From an uncultured Oscillospiraceae bacterium (GTDB lineage Bacteria > Bacillota > Clostridia > Oscillospirales > Acutalibacteraceae), in assembly GCA_900544375.1 (NCBI GenBank), contig UQUZ01000057.1, positions 1-11,664 of the forward strand: 11,664 bases of DNA. The letters run 5' to 3'. Shown here in pieces: positions 1 through 6,801 of the stretch. Positions within the stretch are counted from its first letter, which is position 1, and every line of letters begins with the position of its first letter. The notes below the pieces were generated by a model that saw only the letters and a program-made list of their open reading frames with translations, had not been told where the DNA came from and did no database searches. A program made the translations under genes and the position numbers.

Positions 1-2
1 TG

Positions 3-1331
3 CGATTCTGCCTCTCCAATGAAAACGGCTCTTCGCCGCTTGTTATTGACCAGGCAAGCATTGCGCGCGCCAAAGGCGATTCCGGTGCAGAGATTGTGTC
101 AGGGAGCAGCATCCCCGTCACGTTCAACGGCAGCCGGAAGGTTGCCATCCCGGCAGGGGGCACTATCTATTGTGACCCAGTGGATATGGAGGTGCGCGCG
201 TTGGAGGATCTGTGCGTTACCTACTATGCGCAGGATTTTGGCATGGTGCAGACGATGGCCCTGTATGGCGCGACGACCTATCTGGCTTTTGGTAACCACA
301 CAGAAGATCAGAAGCTCACCGGAATCAAGCTATCGTTCGGCACATTGGTTTCTGTCGTTCCGCTGCTCAGCGGATTGGATGTTTACGCGGATGCGGACGC
401 CTATTCCATCGTTGTCATCGGCGATTCAACCACGAGCAACGATATTCCAAAACTGCTTGCCAAGCGGATCATGGACGAGACTGGTGAAAATAAGGTAGGC
501 GTGCTGCAAAAATCGATTGTGGGCAATTGCCTGCTCAGCGATGGCGTAGGGCCGACAGGAAGCATCTATGGCAAGGCCATGATCGACCGATTCCAAAAAG
601 ATGCGCTTGATCAACCCGGCGTGAAATATACGCTGGTAAAAATTGGGTTAAACGATATCCTGCATCCGCGCTGCTACAGCATGATCGGCCTGGTGCCTGA
701 GGCCTCTGTGGAAGAGCTGGTGGCGGGTTATCAACAACTGATTGCAATGGCGCATGCGAACGGCGTAAAGATTGTGTTTGCAGAAATGTCTCCTTGGAAA
801 GGTTACACGCGCGACCTGCTAAAAACCGGCCAAGTCGATTTGGAGTGGACGCCGGAAGCACAGGCAATGTGCGATCAGCTTACGCAATGGGTGCGCACCA
901 CCGATCAAGCCGACGGCGCAATCAACCTCGATTGCCTGAAGGATCCATCCGACCCCGCCAAGATGCCGGATGATTTCACAAGCGATGGAGCGCATTTGCT
1001 TGCACCTGCGCAGGAGGCGTTTGTCGCTTCTATTGACCTTTCGCTATTTGGGATTGAGGCGCCGGATCATCCTTTGACCACAGCGCCCTCCACGGAAGGA
1101 TCGATTGTTGCGCCTGAGGAACCCACACAGCCCGCTGTGACGCAGGAGCCCACTGACACGCAAAGCGAAACGCAGGCACAAATAACAGCCGATGGTACTG
1201 AGACCACACCTACCGCTCAAACACAGGCGCCGGAGATTGCCGATACCGGGGATTCTCTTGTAGTCGGAGGGGCAGTGCTCGCTTCATTGGCAGCCTGTGG
1301 CCTTTTGATCGTCACACGCAAAAAGAAATAA
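3..1331 (+). CDS. Surface-anchored SGNH/GDSL hydrolase (XynE-like), 5' end outside window
   Basis: A secreted esterase-type enzyme, probably deacetylating or de-esterifying a carbohydrate; the substrate cannot be read from sequence. The frame is open to the left edge, so the GTG at 96 is an internal valine and the true start is missing. Residues below count from that GTG. The upstream part and residues 1-50 match the N-terminal beta-domain of XynE-like SGNH proteins (motif IPAGGTIYCDPVD). The catalytic blocks follow: GDS at 109-111 (nucleophile Ser111), GN at 143-144, GLND at 184-187 and SDGAH at 296-300 (Asp297, His300). After the domain comes a Thr/Pro/Gln/Glu-rich linker (about 325-380). 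The C-terminus has an IADTG sorting-like motif (381-385), a hydrophobic helix (about 388-406) and a basic RKKK tail. This is the layout of a sortase substrate, but the motif departs from LPXTG. No gene partner is visible. Sure of the fold, unsure of the substrate. Confidence 0.85.
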   Translation, partial: RFCLSNENGSSPLVIDQASIARAKGDSGAEIVSGSSIPVTFNGSRKVAIPAGGTIYCDPVDMEVRALEDLCVTYYAQDFGMVQTMALYGATTYLAFGNHTEDQKLTGIKLSFGTLVSVVPLLSGLDVYADADAYSIVVIGDSTTSNDIPKLLAKRIMDETGENKVGVLQKSIVGNCLLSDGVGPTGSIYGKAMIDRFQKDALDQPGVKYTLVKIGLNDILHPRCYSMIGLVPEASVEELVAGYQQLIAMAHANGVKIVFAEMSPWKGYTRDLLKTGQVDLEWTPEAQAMCDQLTQWVRTTDQADGAINLDCLKDPSDPAKMPDDFTSDGAHLLAPAQEAFVASIDLSLFGIEAPDHPLTTAPSTEGSIVAPEEPTQPAVTQEPTDTQSETQAQITADGTETTPTAQTQAPEIADTGDSLVVGGAVLASLAACGLLIVTRKKK

Positions 1332-1465
1332 GGCTTTTCCGGAAGCGTAGTCAGAACAGGGCGCGTTTTAAAACGCTCATTGCGGAAACTCGTCACGAAA
1401 AAACGCGGTTTCGGGCGTGCGAAGCCAAAAAATTGCTTGCGTGAGGCAAAAACAGTTTTAAAAGG

Positions 1466-1508
1466 GGATCTGCCGCAAAATGCCTTGCATTTCGCGGCAG
1501 ATCCTTTT
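1466..1508 (+). terminator. Rho-independent terminator for the SGNH hydrolase gene
   Basis: An 11-bp perfect stem (GGATCTGCCGC at 1466-1476 with GCGGCAGATCC at 1494-1504) continues, after one A.C mismatch, into a 6-bp AAATGC/GCATTT stem closed by a CTT loop. TTTT follows at 1505-1508. It lies about 135 bases after the hydrolase stop. TTTTAAAA precedes the stem, so it may also act on leftward transcripts. Confidence 0.8.
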
Positions 1509-1583
1509 AACATTCTTCTTCAACGCTCAAGAGGCATTTTTTAAATTTCGATGGTCGGAAGTCTTGCCTCTTTTCGATCACTT

Positions 1584-1632
1584 GCATCAGTGTACAGGGG
1601 TACACATCGGTTTTCAGCCTGTACACTGATGC
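1584..1632. repeat. 15-bp perfect inverted repeat with a competing inner hairpin
   Basis: GCATCAGTGTACAGG (1584-1598) is exactly complementary to CCTGTACACTGATGC (1618-1632), with a 19-base loop. The left arm can instead fold locally: GTGTAC (1590-1595) with GTACAC (1600-1605) over an AGGG loop. The two folds exclude each other. The right arm is followed only by a short TTT, so this is not an obvious terminator. Function unknown. Confidence 0.75.
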
Positions 1633-1682
1633 TTTCCTGTTTCAATAGCCCATTGGATTATATTGTGCGAATAAGCCATATC

Positions 1683-1718
1683 AAAAAAGACCACAGCGCC
1701 TCCATTCGCGCTGTGGTC
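1683..1718 (-). terminator. Rho-independent terminator for the 294-residue protein gene
   Basis: Read leftwards, an 11-bp perfect stem (arms 1708-1718 and 1689-1699, GACCACAGCGC with its complement) has an 8-base loop and is followed by six T on the minus strand (A run at 1683-1688). It starts about 25 bases past the stop of the minus-strand gene at 1743-2627. Confidence 0.88.
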
Positions 1719-1742
1719 TGAATCATTTTTACGCAGGGCTGC

Positions 1743-2627
1743 TCACAAGCCAAGCATCTGGCGGAACATTCCCTTTTCTTTCTGCGCCTTTTTGGGCTTA
1801 TAAGGAGGCGGATTCTCCAGCTTCTTCTCCGCCCGTTTGCCTGCGGGAGAATTTAAATAGCGAACGACGGCCAGCACCGGCTGAGCAAGCGTTTCGCTCA
1901 TATATTCCTTTGCATTCTCTACCAACTGGGGATCTGTGTGCATCGCACCGAGGATCGTCACCGCGATGAGGCTTTGCGTTTCATTTGTGCCATCCTCATA
2001 GATATCATCTAGGAGGTTAAACAGCTTCTTCATACGTTGTTTATCATTTTGCCGAATCGTTTGCATTGCAGCCGGCGTGCCATACTCACGGAAGAACTCC
2101 TCCGCAAGAAAGTCGCCGTATTTTTCAATATTGGCTTTATACATTTCGCGCAATTCAGGATACATGGTGGTAAACCGGCTGGCAAGCGTATTCGGATCAT
2201 AGGCAAGTGCGCCGCTTTTCGCTGCGGATTTAGAAACGGGCGTGGGAAGCTTTGTTTTCGCAGTGCCACGATCTTTTTTCCCAAATTTTTGACGCACAGT
2301 GTCAGAAAACTCATTGCCGATATAGCGAATATCCTTGTCATCCGCCGTAGAAGGGTCAAACAGGGAGAGGGAGGCCTGCTTATAATCCTCATCGGTTGCC
2401 TCGGAGGCGTTGATATCTGTGCAGAGGAGAACCATGCGCTCCCCTTTATACGCAATCCGGACGGCTCCCTTCCCGCCTTGGAAGCTAATGAGCAGCTTGT
2501 CCGCCTGCTCCTCAATTGGGATTTCGCTTTTACGGACGCCCAGCGGGTAAACCGGCTCAAAGCCGTTTTCCTCTAAAACCGGTGAAACGCTTTTATAAAT
2601 AAGCGCCAATGCCTCTTTTATTTCCAT
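1743..2627 (-). CDS. Conserved-looking protein of unknown function, 294 aa
   Basis: I do not recognise this protein with certainty. It is probably cytoplasmic: there is no signal peptide or membrane helix. Residues 1-115 look like a mixed alpha/beta domain (MEIKEALALIYKSV..., then KLLISFQGGKGAVRIAYKG and VLLCTDIN strands). A basic low-complexity stretch (about 115-140) follows, then an all-helical domain (about 145-265) with a charged segment around FLAEEFFREYG and a well-spaced LLDDIYEDG motif. The tail is Lys/Pro-rich. The ATG at 2627 has GGAGGA about 11 bases upstream. A strong promoter (2682-2710) and a strong terminator (1683-1718) frame it as a single-gene transcript divergent from lepA. 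The helical part may belong to one of the uncharacterised clostridial domain families, but I cannot name it safely. Confidence 0.8.
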   Translation of the reverse strand: MEIKEALALIYKSVSPVLEENGFEPVYPLGVRKSEIPIEEQADKLLISFQGGKGAVRIAYKGERMVLLCTDINASEATDEDYKQASLSLFDPSTADDKDIRYIGNEFSDTVRQKFGKKDRGTAKTKLPTPVSKSAAKSGALAYDPNTLASRFTTMYPELREMYKANIEKYGDFLAEEFFREYGTPAAMQTIRQNDKQRMKKLFNLLDDIYEDGTNETQSLIAVTILGAMHTDPQLVENAKEYMSETLAQPVLAVVRYLNSPAGKRAEKKLENPPPYKPKKAQKEKGMFRQMLGL

Positions 2628-2681
2628 GCGGCTGACTCTCCTCCATTGGGATGCTTTTGATCCAAAAAATAATTATTGCTT

Positions 2682-2710
2682 ATTATAGCATACCCGAACC
2701 GGTTTGTCAT
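2682..2710 (-). promoter_or_regulatory. Strong SigA-type promoter for the 294-residue protein gene
   Basis: On the minus strand: -35 ATGACA (complement of 2705-2710), a 17-base spacer, and -10 TATAAT (complement of 2682-2687) with the extended TGC before it. This is one mismatch from consensus over both boxes. The start codon at 2627 is about 55 bases downstream. Confidence 0.8.
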
Positions 2711-2784
2711 CCTATTCTTTTTCCGAGGCAGTATAAACGAAATCTTCCGGCGTCTGCCAAGCTTTGCCTTTGTGTGTAAAAAGC

Positions 2785-2814
2785 TTGCGAAACCTATGCT
2801 TGCTGTGGTAAGAT
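2785..2814 (+). promoter_or_regulatory. Probable lepA promoter
   Basis: -35 TTGCGA (2785-2790), an 18-base spacer and -10 TAAGAT (2809-2814) preceded by TGG (extended -10). The lepA start codon is about 30 bases downstream. It is weaker than the divergent promoter at 2682-2710. Confidence 0.55.
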
Positions 2815-2844
2815 GGATTGAAATATTTTACGAGGTGATAGGGT

Positions 2845-4656
2845 TTGCCCGTTTCAAAAGACCATATCCGAAATTTTTGCATCATTGCACATATCGATCA
2901 CGGGAAGTCAACCTTGGCGGACCGGCTGCTGGAATTAACCCAATCTGTCGCCAAGCGGGATATGACAGAGCAGCTGCTGGATAATATGGATCTGGAGCGC
3001 GAGCGCGGGATTACCATAAAGGCCCACGCAGTAAAGCTCGACTATACCGCGCAGGACGGGCAGACCTATGAGCTTAACCTGATCGACACACCCGGCCATG
3101 TGGATTTTAACTATGAGGTTTCTCGCTCTTTAGCAGCCTGCGAAGGCGCGGTTCTGATCATTGATGCGTCGCAGGGCATTGAAGCGCAAACGCTGGCGAA
3201 TACCTATCTCGCGCTGGATCATGATCTGGAGCTCGTTCCGGTTGTGAATAAAATTGACCTTCCCGCCGCAGAGCCGGAACGCGTCGCGCAAGAGGTGGAG
3301 GATGTAATCGGCCTGCCATGCATGGAGGCACCTCGCGTTTCCGCCAAAACCGGCGAGAATGTGGAGCAGGTGCTCGAACGCATTGTACAGGACATTCCTG
3401 CCCCCACGGGGGATGACGACCTTCCGCTGCGCGCCCTGGTATTTGATTCAATATATGACAGCTACAGGGGCGTTATCGTTTATGTGCGGCTGATGGATGG
3501 CTCCATCCGAGCAGGGGATACCATGCGCTTTATGTCCACGGGCGCAGAGTTTACCGTTGTGGAAGTCGGCTATATGCGTGCAACCGCAATGGAGCCCGCC
3601 GAGCGCCTCTGTGCGGGAGAAGTCGGCTATATTACCGCATCCATCAAAACAGTGCGCGATGCGCAGGTGGGCGATACCGTCACATTGGCCAATAACCCGG
3701 CCGCGGAAAGCCTGCCTGGTTACCGCAGGGCAAATCCTATGGTATTTTGCGGCGTTTATCCGGCGGACGGCGCGGATTATGAGGCGCTGCGCGATGCGCT
3801 GGAAAAATTGCAGCTCAACGACGCTTCCCTCTCCTATGAGCCGGAAACCTCCGGCGCGCTTGGCTTCGGCTTCCGGTGCGGCTTTTTGGGGCTGCTGCAC
3901 TTGGAAATTATTCAGGAGCGCCTGGAGCGCGAATATGATCTCGATTTAGTGACAACCATCCCCAGTGTTGTTTACCGAATTCATATGACGGACGGCGAAT
4001 GCCTGGAGGTCGATAATCCCACCCACTACCCCGATCCCGCAAGGATTGATTTTTGTGAGGAGCCGATGACAAATGCTCATATCTATGCGCCCTCTGATTA
4101 TGTCGGCGCGATTATGGAGCTGTGCCAGGATCGTCGCGGCGTGTTTCGGGATATGACCTATCTTGCCGCTGATCGTGTGGATATCCATTATGAGCTGCCG
4201 CTCAATGAGATCATTTACGATTTCTTCGATGCGCTCAAATCCCGCACGCGGGGCTATGCCTCTTTTGATTATGAGATTTCAGAATACCAGCGCTCGGATC
4301 TTGTCAAGCTCGATGTTCTGTTGAATGGGGATGCGGTTGATGCGCTGTCGTTCATCATCCATACGGAGAAAGCGTATGCGCGTGCGCGGAAGATTGCGGA
4401 GAAACTGAAAGAAAATATCCCGCGCCAAATGTTTGAAATTCCGATCCAGATCGGCATTGGTGGAAAAATCATTGCGCGCGAAACCGTCAAGGCGATGCGC
4501 AAGGATGTGTTGGCCAAGTGCTACGGGGGCGATATCACCCGCAAAAAGAAGCTGCTGGAAAAGCAGAAGGAAGGCAAGAAACGTATGCGTCATTTCGGCA
4601 CAGTCGAAGTGCCGCAGGAGGCGTTTATGGCCGTGCTCAAGCTTGATGAGGACTGA
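2845..4656 (+). CDS. lepA: Elongation factor 4 (LepA), ribosome back-translocating GTPase
   Basis: LepA binds the ribosome and hydrolyses GTP; it is linked to back-translocation and 30S maturation, and acts in cytoplasm and at the membrane. All G motifs are present: G1 AHIDHGKST (15-23), G2 RGITIKA with Thr57, G3 DTPGH (81-85), G4 NKID (135-138), G5 SAKTG (166-170). EF-G-like domains follow. The LepA-specific C-terminal domain ends with GGDITRKKKLLEKQKEGKKR and VEVPQEAF. The length, 603 residues, is normal for the family. The start is a TTG with GAGGTGA about 8 bases upstream; no ATG is placed better, and the next residues (DHIRNFCIIAHIDHG) match the usual LepA N-terminus. It lies divergent from the 294-residue protein gene. 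Only 24 bases separate it from the next gene, which suggests shared transcription. Confidence 0.97.
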   Translation: MPVSKDHIRNFCIIAHIDHGKSTLADRLLELTQSVAKRDMTEQLLDNMDLERERGITIKAHAVKLDYTAQDGQTYELNLIDTPGHVDFNYEVSRSLAACEGAVLIIDASQGIEAQTLANTYLALDHDLELVPVVNKIDLPAAEPERVAQEVEDVIGLPCMEAPRVSAKTGENVEQVLERIVQDIPAPTGDDDLPLRALVFDSIYDSYRGVIVYVRLMDGSIRAGDTMRFMSTGAEFTVVEVGYMRATAMEPAERLCAGEVGYITASIKTVRDAQVGDTVTLANNPAAESLPGYRRANPMVFCGVYPADGADYEALRDALEKLQLNDASLSYEPETSGALGFGFRCGFLGLLHLEIIQERLEREYDLDLVTTIPSVVYRIHMTDGECLEVDNPTHYPDPARIDFCEEPMTNAHIYAPSDYVGAIMELCQDRRGVFRDMTYLAADRVDIHYELPLNEIIYDFFDALKSRTRGYASFDYEISEYQRSDLVKLDVLLNGDAVDALSFIIHTEKAYARARKIAEKLKENIPRQMFEIPIQIGIGGKIIARETVKAMRKDVLAKCYGGDITRKKKLLEKQKEGKKRMRHFGTVEVPQEAFMAVLKLDED

Positions 4657-4680
4657 TTTTCGGTCCGGAAAGGCGGTTTT

Positions 4681-5709
4681 ATGATGAAAACCGAGCAAAA
4701 AAACACCAAAAAAATCGTTGTAATCATCGTGGCCGTTCTGGCGATCCTGTTAGCTGTTGCCGGGCTAACCTTCTGGAGCGTCCACGTTTATCGGGCAAAT
4801 AACGATCCGCAGCCGTCCGGCGTTACAGAGAGCGGAGGCGAATCCCTACTTGGCAGCAAGCCCGCCGGAGAGGAATCCCATACGCCGTCGAAGAACGGCA
4901 ATGCCACTCAATCCGGCTCCAAGCCGACGAGCGGCAAGCAAGACGGAACAGATTCTTTTTCTGACCTTGGTATCCCAGAGGAAATCCTGGGCCAGCTGAC
5001 CGACCCCAATGCAACGCTTCCGGCAGTAAAACCGGAGGAGACGGCAACAGACGCCGCCGTGTGGGGCTCTGAGGATGAAAAGCCCTCCGGCGGAACGCCG
5101 GTAAAAAACCTCAGCACCGTGCAGCAGATCGTCGCCTATTTTAACACGGCTGCGAACCAGGTGAAGTCAGGCAAGCCGGCCTTGGAGGCAAAGGCGACTA
5201 TGCGCGTGCGGGAGAATATTACAGGCACCAGCGAGGCGGAAAACAGCAGCCAATCTTATAAGAAAGGCGCCAATCTTAACGACGTTTTCCCTGTGGCCGG
5301 GCAAAGCTGGGCAAGCAAGCTGGATGTGAAAGGGATCAAGAGCGCAACCTGTTCGGAAAAGGACGGGAAATATTACATCGCCATCTCGATGAAGGACGAG
5401 AAAAACCCAAAGCCTGTTACCAGCAATCATGGCAAGGCGTTCACCTGTTATGATACGGAAGAACTGATGGATCTGGCGGCCCAGTCCGGCGACGCCGAGG
5501 CGCAGGCGCTGCTTAAAAATATGAGCTTTTCCACCAACTACAGCGGCTGTAAAATCTCCTGTGTGGTGGATGCAAAGACAGGCCGCATGCTTTCGGCAAA
5601 ATATTATACAGACGTAACAATGAAGATCTCTATTTCAAAACTATCGGTGTTTCCGATCAGCATGACAATGAATGTAACGACAACGCAGGCTTTCACCATG
5701 AAGTGGTAA
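4681..5709 (+). CDS. Membrane-anchored extracytoplasmic protein, paralogue of the next gene, 342 aa
   Basis: Function unknown. A short basic N-terminus and one hydrophobic helix (about 12-33) anchor the protein, with the rest probably outside the cell. Residues 38-145 form a Gly/Ser/Pro/Thr/Glu-rich, low-complexity linker. Residues about 147-342 are a folded domain shared with the protein encoded at 5780-6727: IVAYFNTAANQVKSGKP, KKGANLNDVFPVAGQSWASK, GKYYIAIS, HGKAFT, CVVDAKTGRMLSAKY and a final FTMKW. The domain has four cysteines (224, 256, 290, 294); only the last is kept in the paralogue, so a disulfide in this copy is possible. The start has two ATGs in a row; GGAAAGG lies upstream. It sits 24 bases after lepA and 70 bases before its paralogue. 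I recall similar uncharacterised proteins in Clostridia but no assigned role. Confidence 0.85.
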   Translation: MMKTEQKNTKKIVVIIVAVLAILLAVAGLTFWSVHVYRANNDPQPSGVTESGGESLLGSKPAGEESHTPSKNGNATQSGSKPTSGKQDGTDSFSDLGIPEEILGQLTDPNATLPAVKPEETATDAAVWGSEDEKPSGGTPVKNLSTVQQIVAYFNTAANQVKSGKPALEAKATMRVRENITGTSEAENSSQSYKKGANLNDVFPVAGQSWASKLDVKGIKSATCSEKDGKYYIAISMKDEKNPKPVTSNHGKAFTCYDTEELMDLAAQSGDAEAQALLKNMSFSTNYSGCKISCVVDAKTGRMLSAKYYTDVTMKISISKLSVFPISMTMNVTTTQAFTMKW

Positions 5710-5779
5710 CAGCGTAAATGATAAGAGAGAACGAAGGGAAACAATCTTTATCATTTTCAACCGGAAAGGATTTTTTCAA

Positions 5780-6727
5780 ATGAACCGAAAATTCGTTACA
5801 GTGTTAATGACAGCGTGCTTGATCGTAACTTTATTCGCAGGATGCGGCGGTAAGGATCAGGATGCCCTCTCAACGGGCCCGAATACCGGCGCCTCCTCCA
5901 CTCAGGAGCCTGGCACAGTAACAGGAGCAGACGCCGCAATCCCGGGAGAATCACAGAATGCGGATGAGCAGGCCGGCGGCACAGCCGCCGCAAATCCCCA
6001 GGGCAGCAGCGGGCAGACGACAAACAAAAACCAGCCCGGCGCCTCCCCCTCAATAACGCAAAAGCGCCCCGGCAGCAGTGTGCCCGGCACAGCACGGCCA
6101 AACACTTCCCGCCCAACCACGACCAGGCCGGGCACTACCCAGGCAAACAGCAAGAAGGATATTGTTGAATACTTCAACAAAGCAGCCAATAAGGTGAAAA
6201 CGGGCAAGCCGGGCCTGAAATATGATTTGAGCATGTCCATGTCCCTCGGGATACCGGGCTTCCCGACCTTTGACGAAACGGATTCCGGCTCCGTTCGGAA
6301 AGGCGCCAACTTAAACAAGGCGTTCCCGGTTGCCGGGAAGAGCTGGGCCAGCCAGCTCTCCTACACTGCGGTTAAAAGCGCAACACGAACCCTGAGCAAC
6401 GGAAAATATACCATTAAAATTGTGCTGAACACAGAAAAGGGCATAACCAATGTTGCAAACAGCGCGCACGGGAAAGTGTTTACCGTCATGGATTTAAATG
6501 AAATCAACGACTCCATGCAGGAGGAAGGCATGCAGATGAAAACCATATCAAACACCTTCCACGACAGCAGCATAACTTGCGTGGTAGATGCAAAATCGGG
6601 CAACATGCTTTCGGCAACCTACACATTGAACGACACGGTTTCCGCAACGCTTGTCGCAGAGGGAATGGAAATTCCGCTTACAAACATAAAACTGAAAATG
6701 GTCACAAGCTATACGATGGATTGGTGA
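5780..6727 (+). CDS. Predicted lipoprotein, paralogue of the upstream gene, 315 aa
   Basis: Function unknown. The N-terminus is a lipoprotein signal peptide: MNRK, a hydrophobic core, then LFAGC with Cys22 as the probable lipidated residue (Phe at -3 is slightly unusual). Residues 23-123 are a Gly/Ser/Thr/Pro/Gln-rich tether that ends in short Arg-Pro-x-Thr repeats (about 106-120). Residues 125-315 form the same domain as the upstream protein: IVEYFNKAANKVKTGKP, RKGANLNKAFPVAGKSWAS, GKYTIKI, HGKVFT, CVVDAKSGNMLSATY and a final YTMDW. Only one cysteine (267) remains in the domain. GGAAAGGA lies 9 bases before the ATG. Tandem duplication is the simplest origin; linkers and anchors have diverged completely while the domain stayed recognisable. 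A 38-bp palindrome just past the stop probably ends the transcript. Confidence 0.87.
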   Translation: MNRKFVTVLMTACLIVTLFAGCGGKDQDALSTGPNTGASSTQEPGTVTGADAAIPGESQNADEQAGGTAAANPQGSSGQTTNKNQPGASPSITQKRPGSSVPGTARPNTSRPTTTRPGTTQANSKKDIVEYFNKAANKVKTGKPGLKYDLSMSMSLGIPGFPTFDETDSGSVRKGANLNKAFPVAGKSWASQLSYTAVKSATRTLSNGKYTIKIVLNTEKGITNVANSAHGKVFTVMDLNEINDSMQEEGMQMKTISNTFHDSSITCVVDAKSGNMLSATYTLNDTVSATLVAEGMEIPLTNIKLKMVTSYTMDW

Positions 6728-6741
6728 ATGAGCGTCTACTA

Positions 6742-6779
6742 AAAGAGCGCATTGCAGCATATGCTGCAATGCGCTCTTT
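6742..6779. terminator. 38-bp perfect palindrome, probable bidirectional terminator
   Basis: Arms 6742-6760 (AAAGAGCGCATTGCAGCAT) and 6761-6779 are exact complements with no spacer, so the stem can have up to 17 bp around a tight loop. It lies 15 bases after the rightward lipoprotein stop and 22 bases past the leftward deacetylase stop. A and T runs flank it (AAAA at 6741-6744 and TTT at 6777-6779), so it can serve both directions; the T tract is better for the leftward transcript. Confidence 0.8.
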
Positions 6780-6801
6780 ACTATCACGAAACACGAAATG
6801 T

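Larger units (their letters stand above)
1332..1742. other. Gene-free, hairpin-rich spacer between convergent genes
   Basis: I see no credible gene in these 411 bases. They hold several inverted repeats besides the two terminators and the 15-bp repeat listed separately. There is a 14-base palindrome GCGTTTTAAAACGC at 1363-1376. A 7-bp stem with one wobble lies at 1407-1413/1420-1426; read leftwards it is followed by a run of six T. An 8-bp stem AAGAGGCA/TGCCTCTT at 1529-1536/1565-1572 encloses a small inner stem (TTTCGA with TCGGAA, one T.G pair). The density of stems exceeds what two convergent genes need for termination. Confidence 0.6.

Noticed and set aside
96..98. GTG as the start of the SGNH hydrolase
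   Set aside because: The frame is open to the left edge with family-typical sequence upstream (RFCLSNENGSSPLVID), and no ribosome binding site precedes the GTG. The true start is outside the window.
2030..2576. Open frames of ~175 residues on both strands inside the 294-residue gene
   Set aside because: They overlap a well-supported gene and have no convincing binding site or protein features. They are frame shadows.
5717..5755. AATGATAA/TTATCATT inverted repeat between the tandem paralogues
   Set aside because: Only 8 AT-rich pairs over a ~23-base loop and a TTTT tail at most. Too weak to call a terminator, and the genes look co-transcribed.
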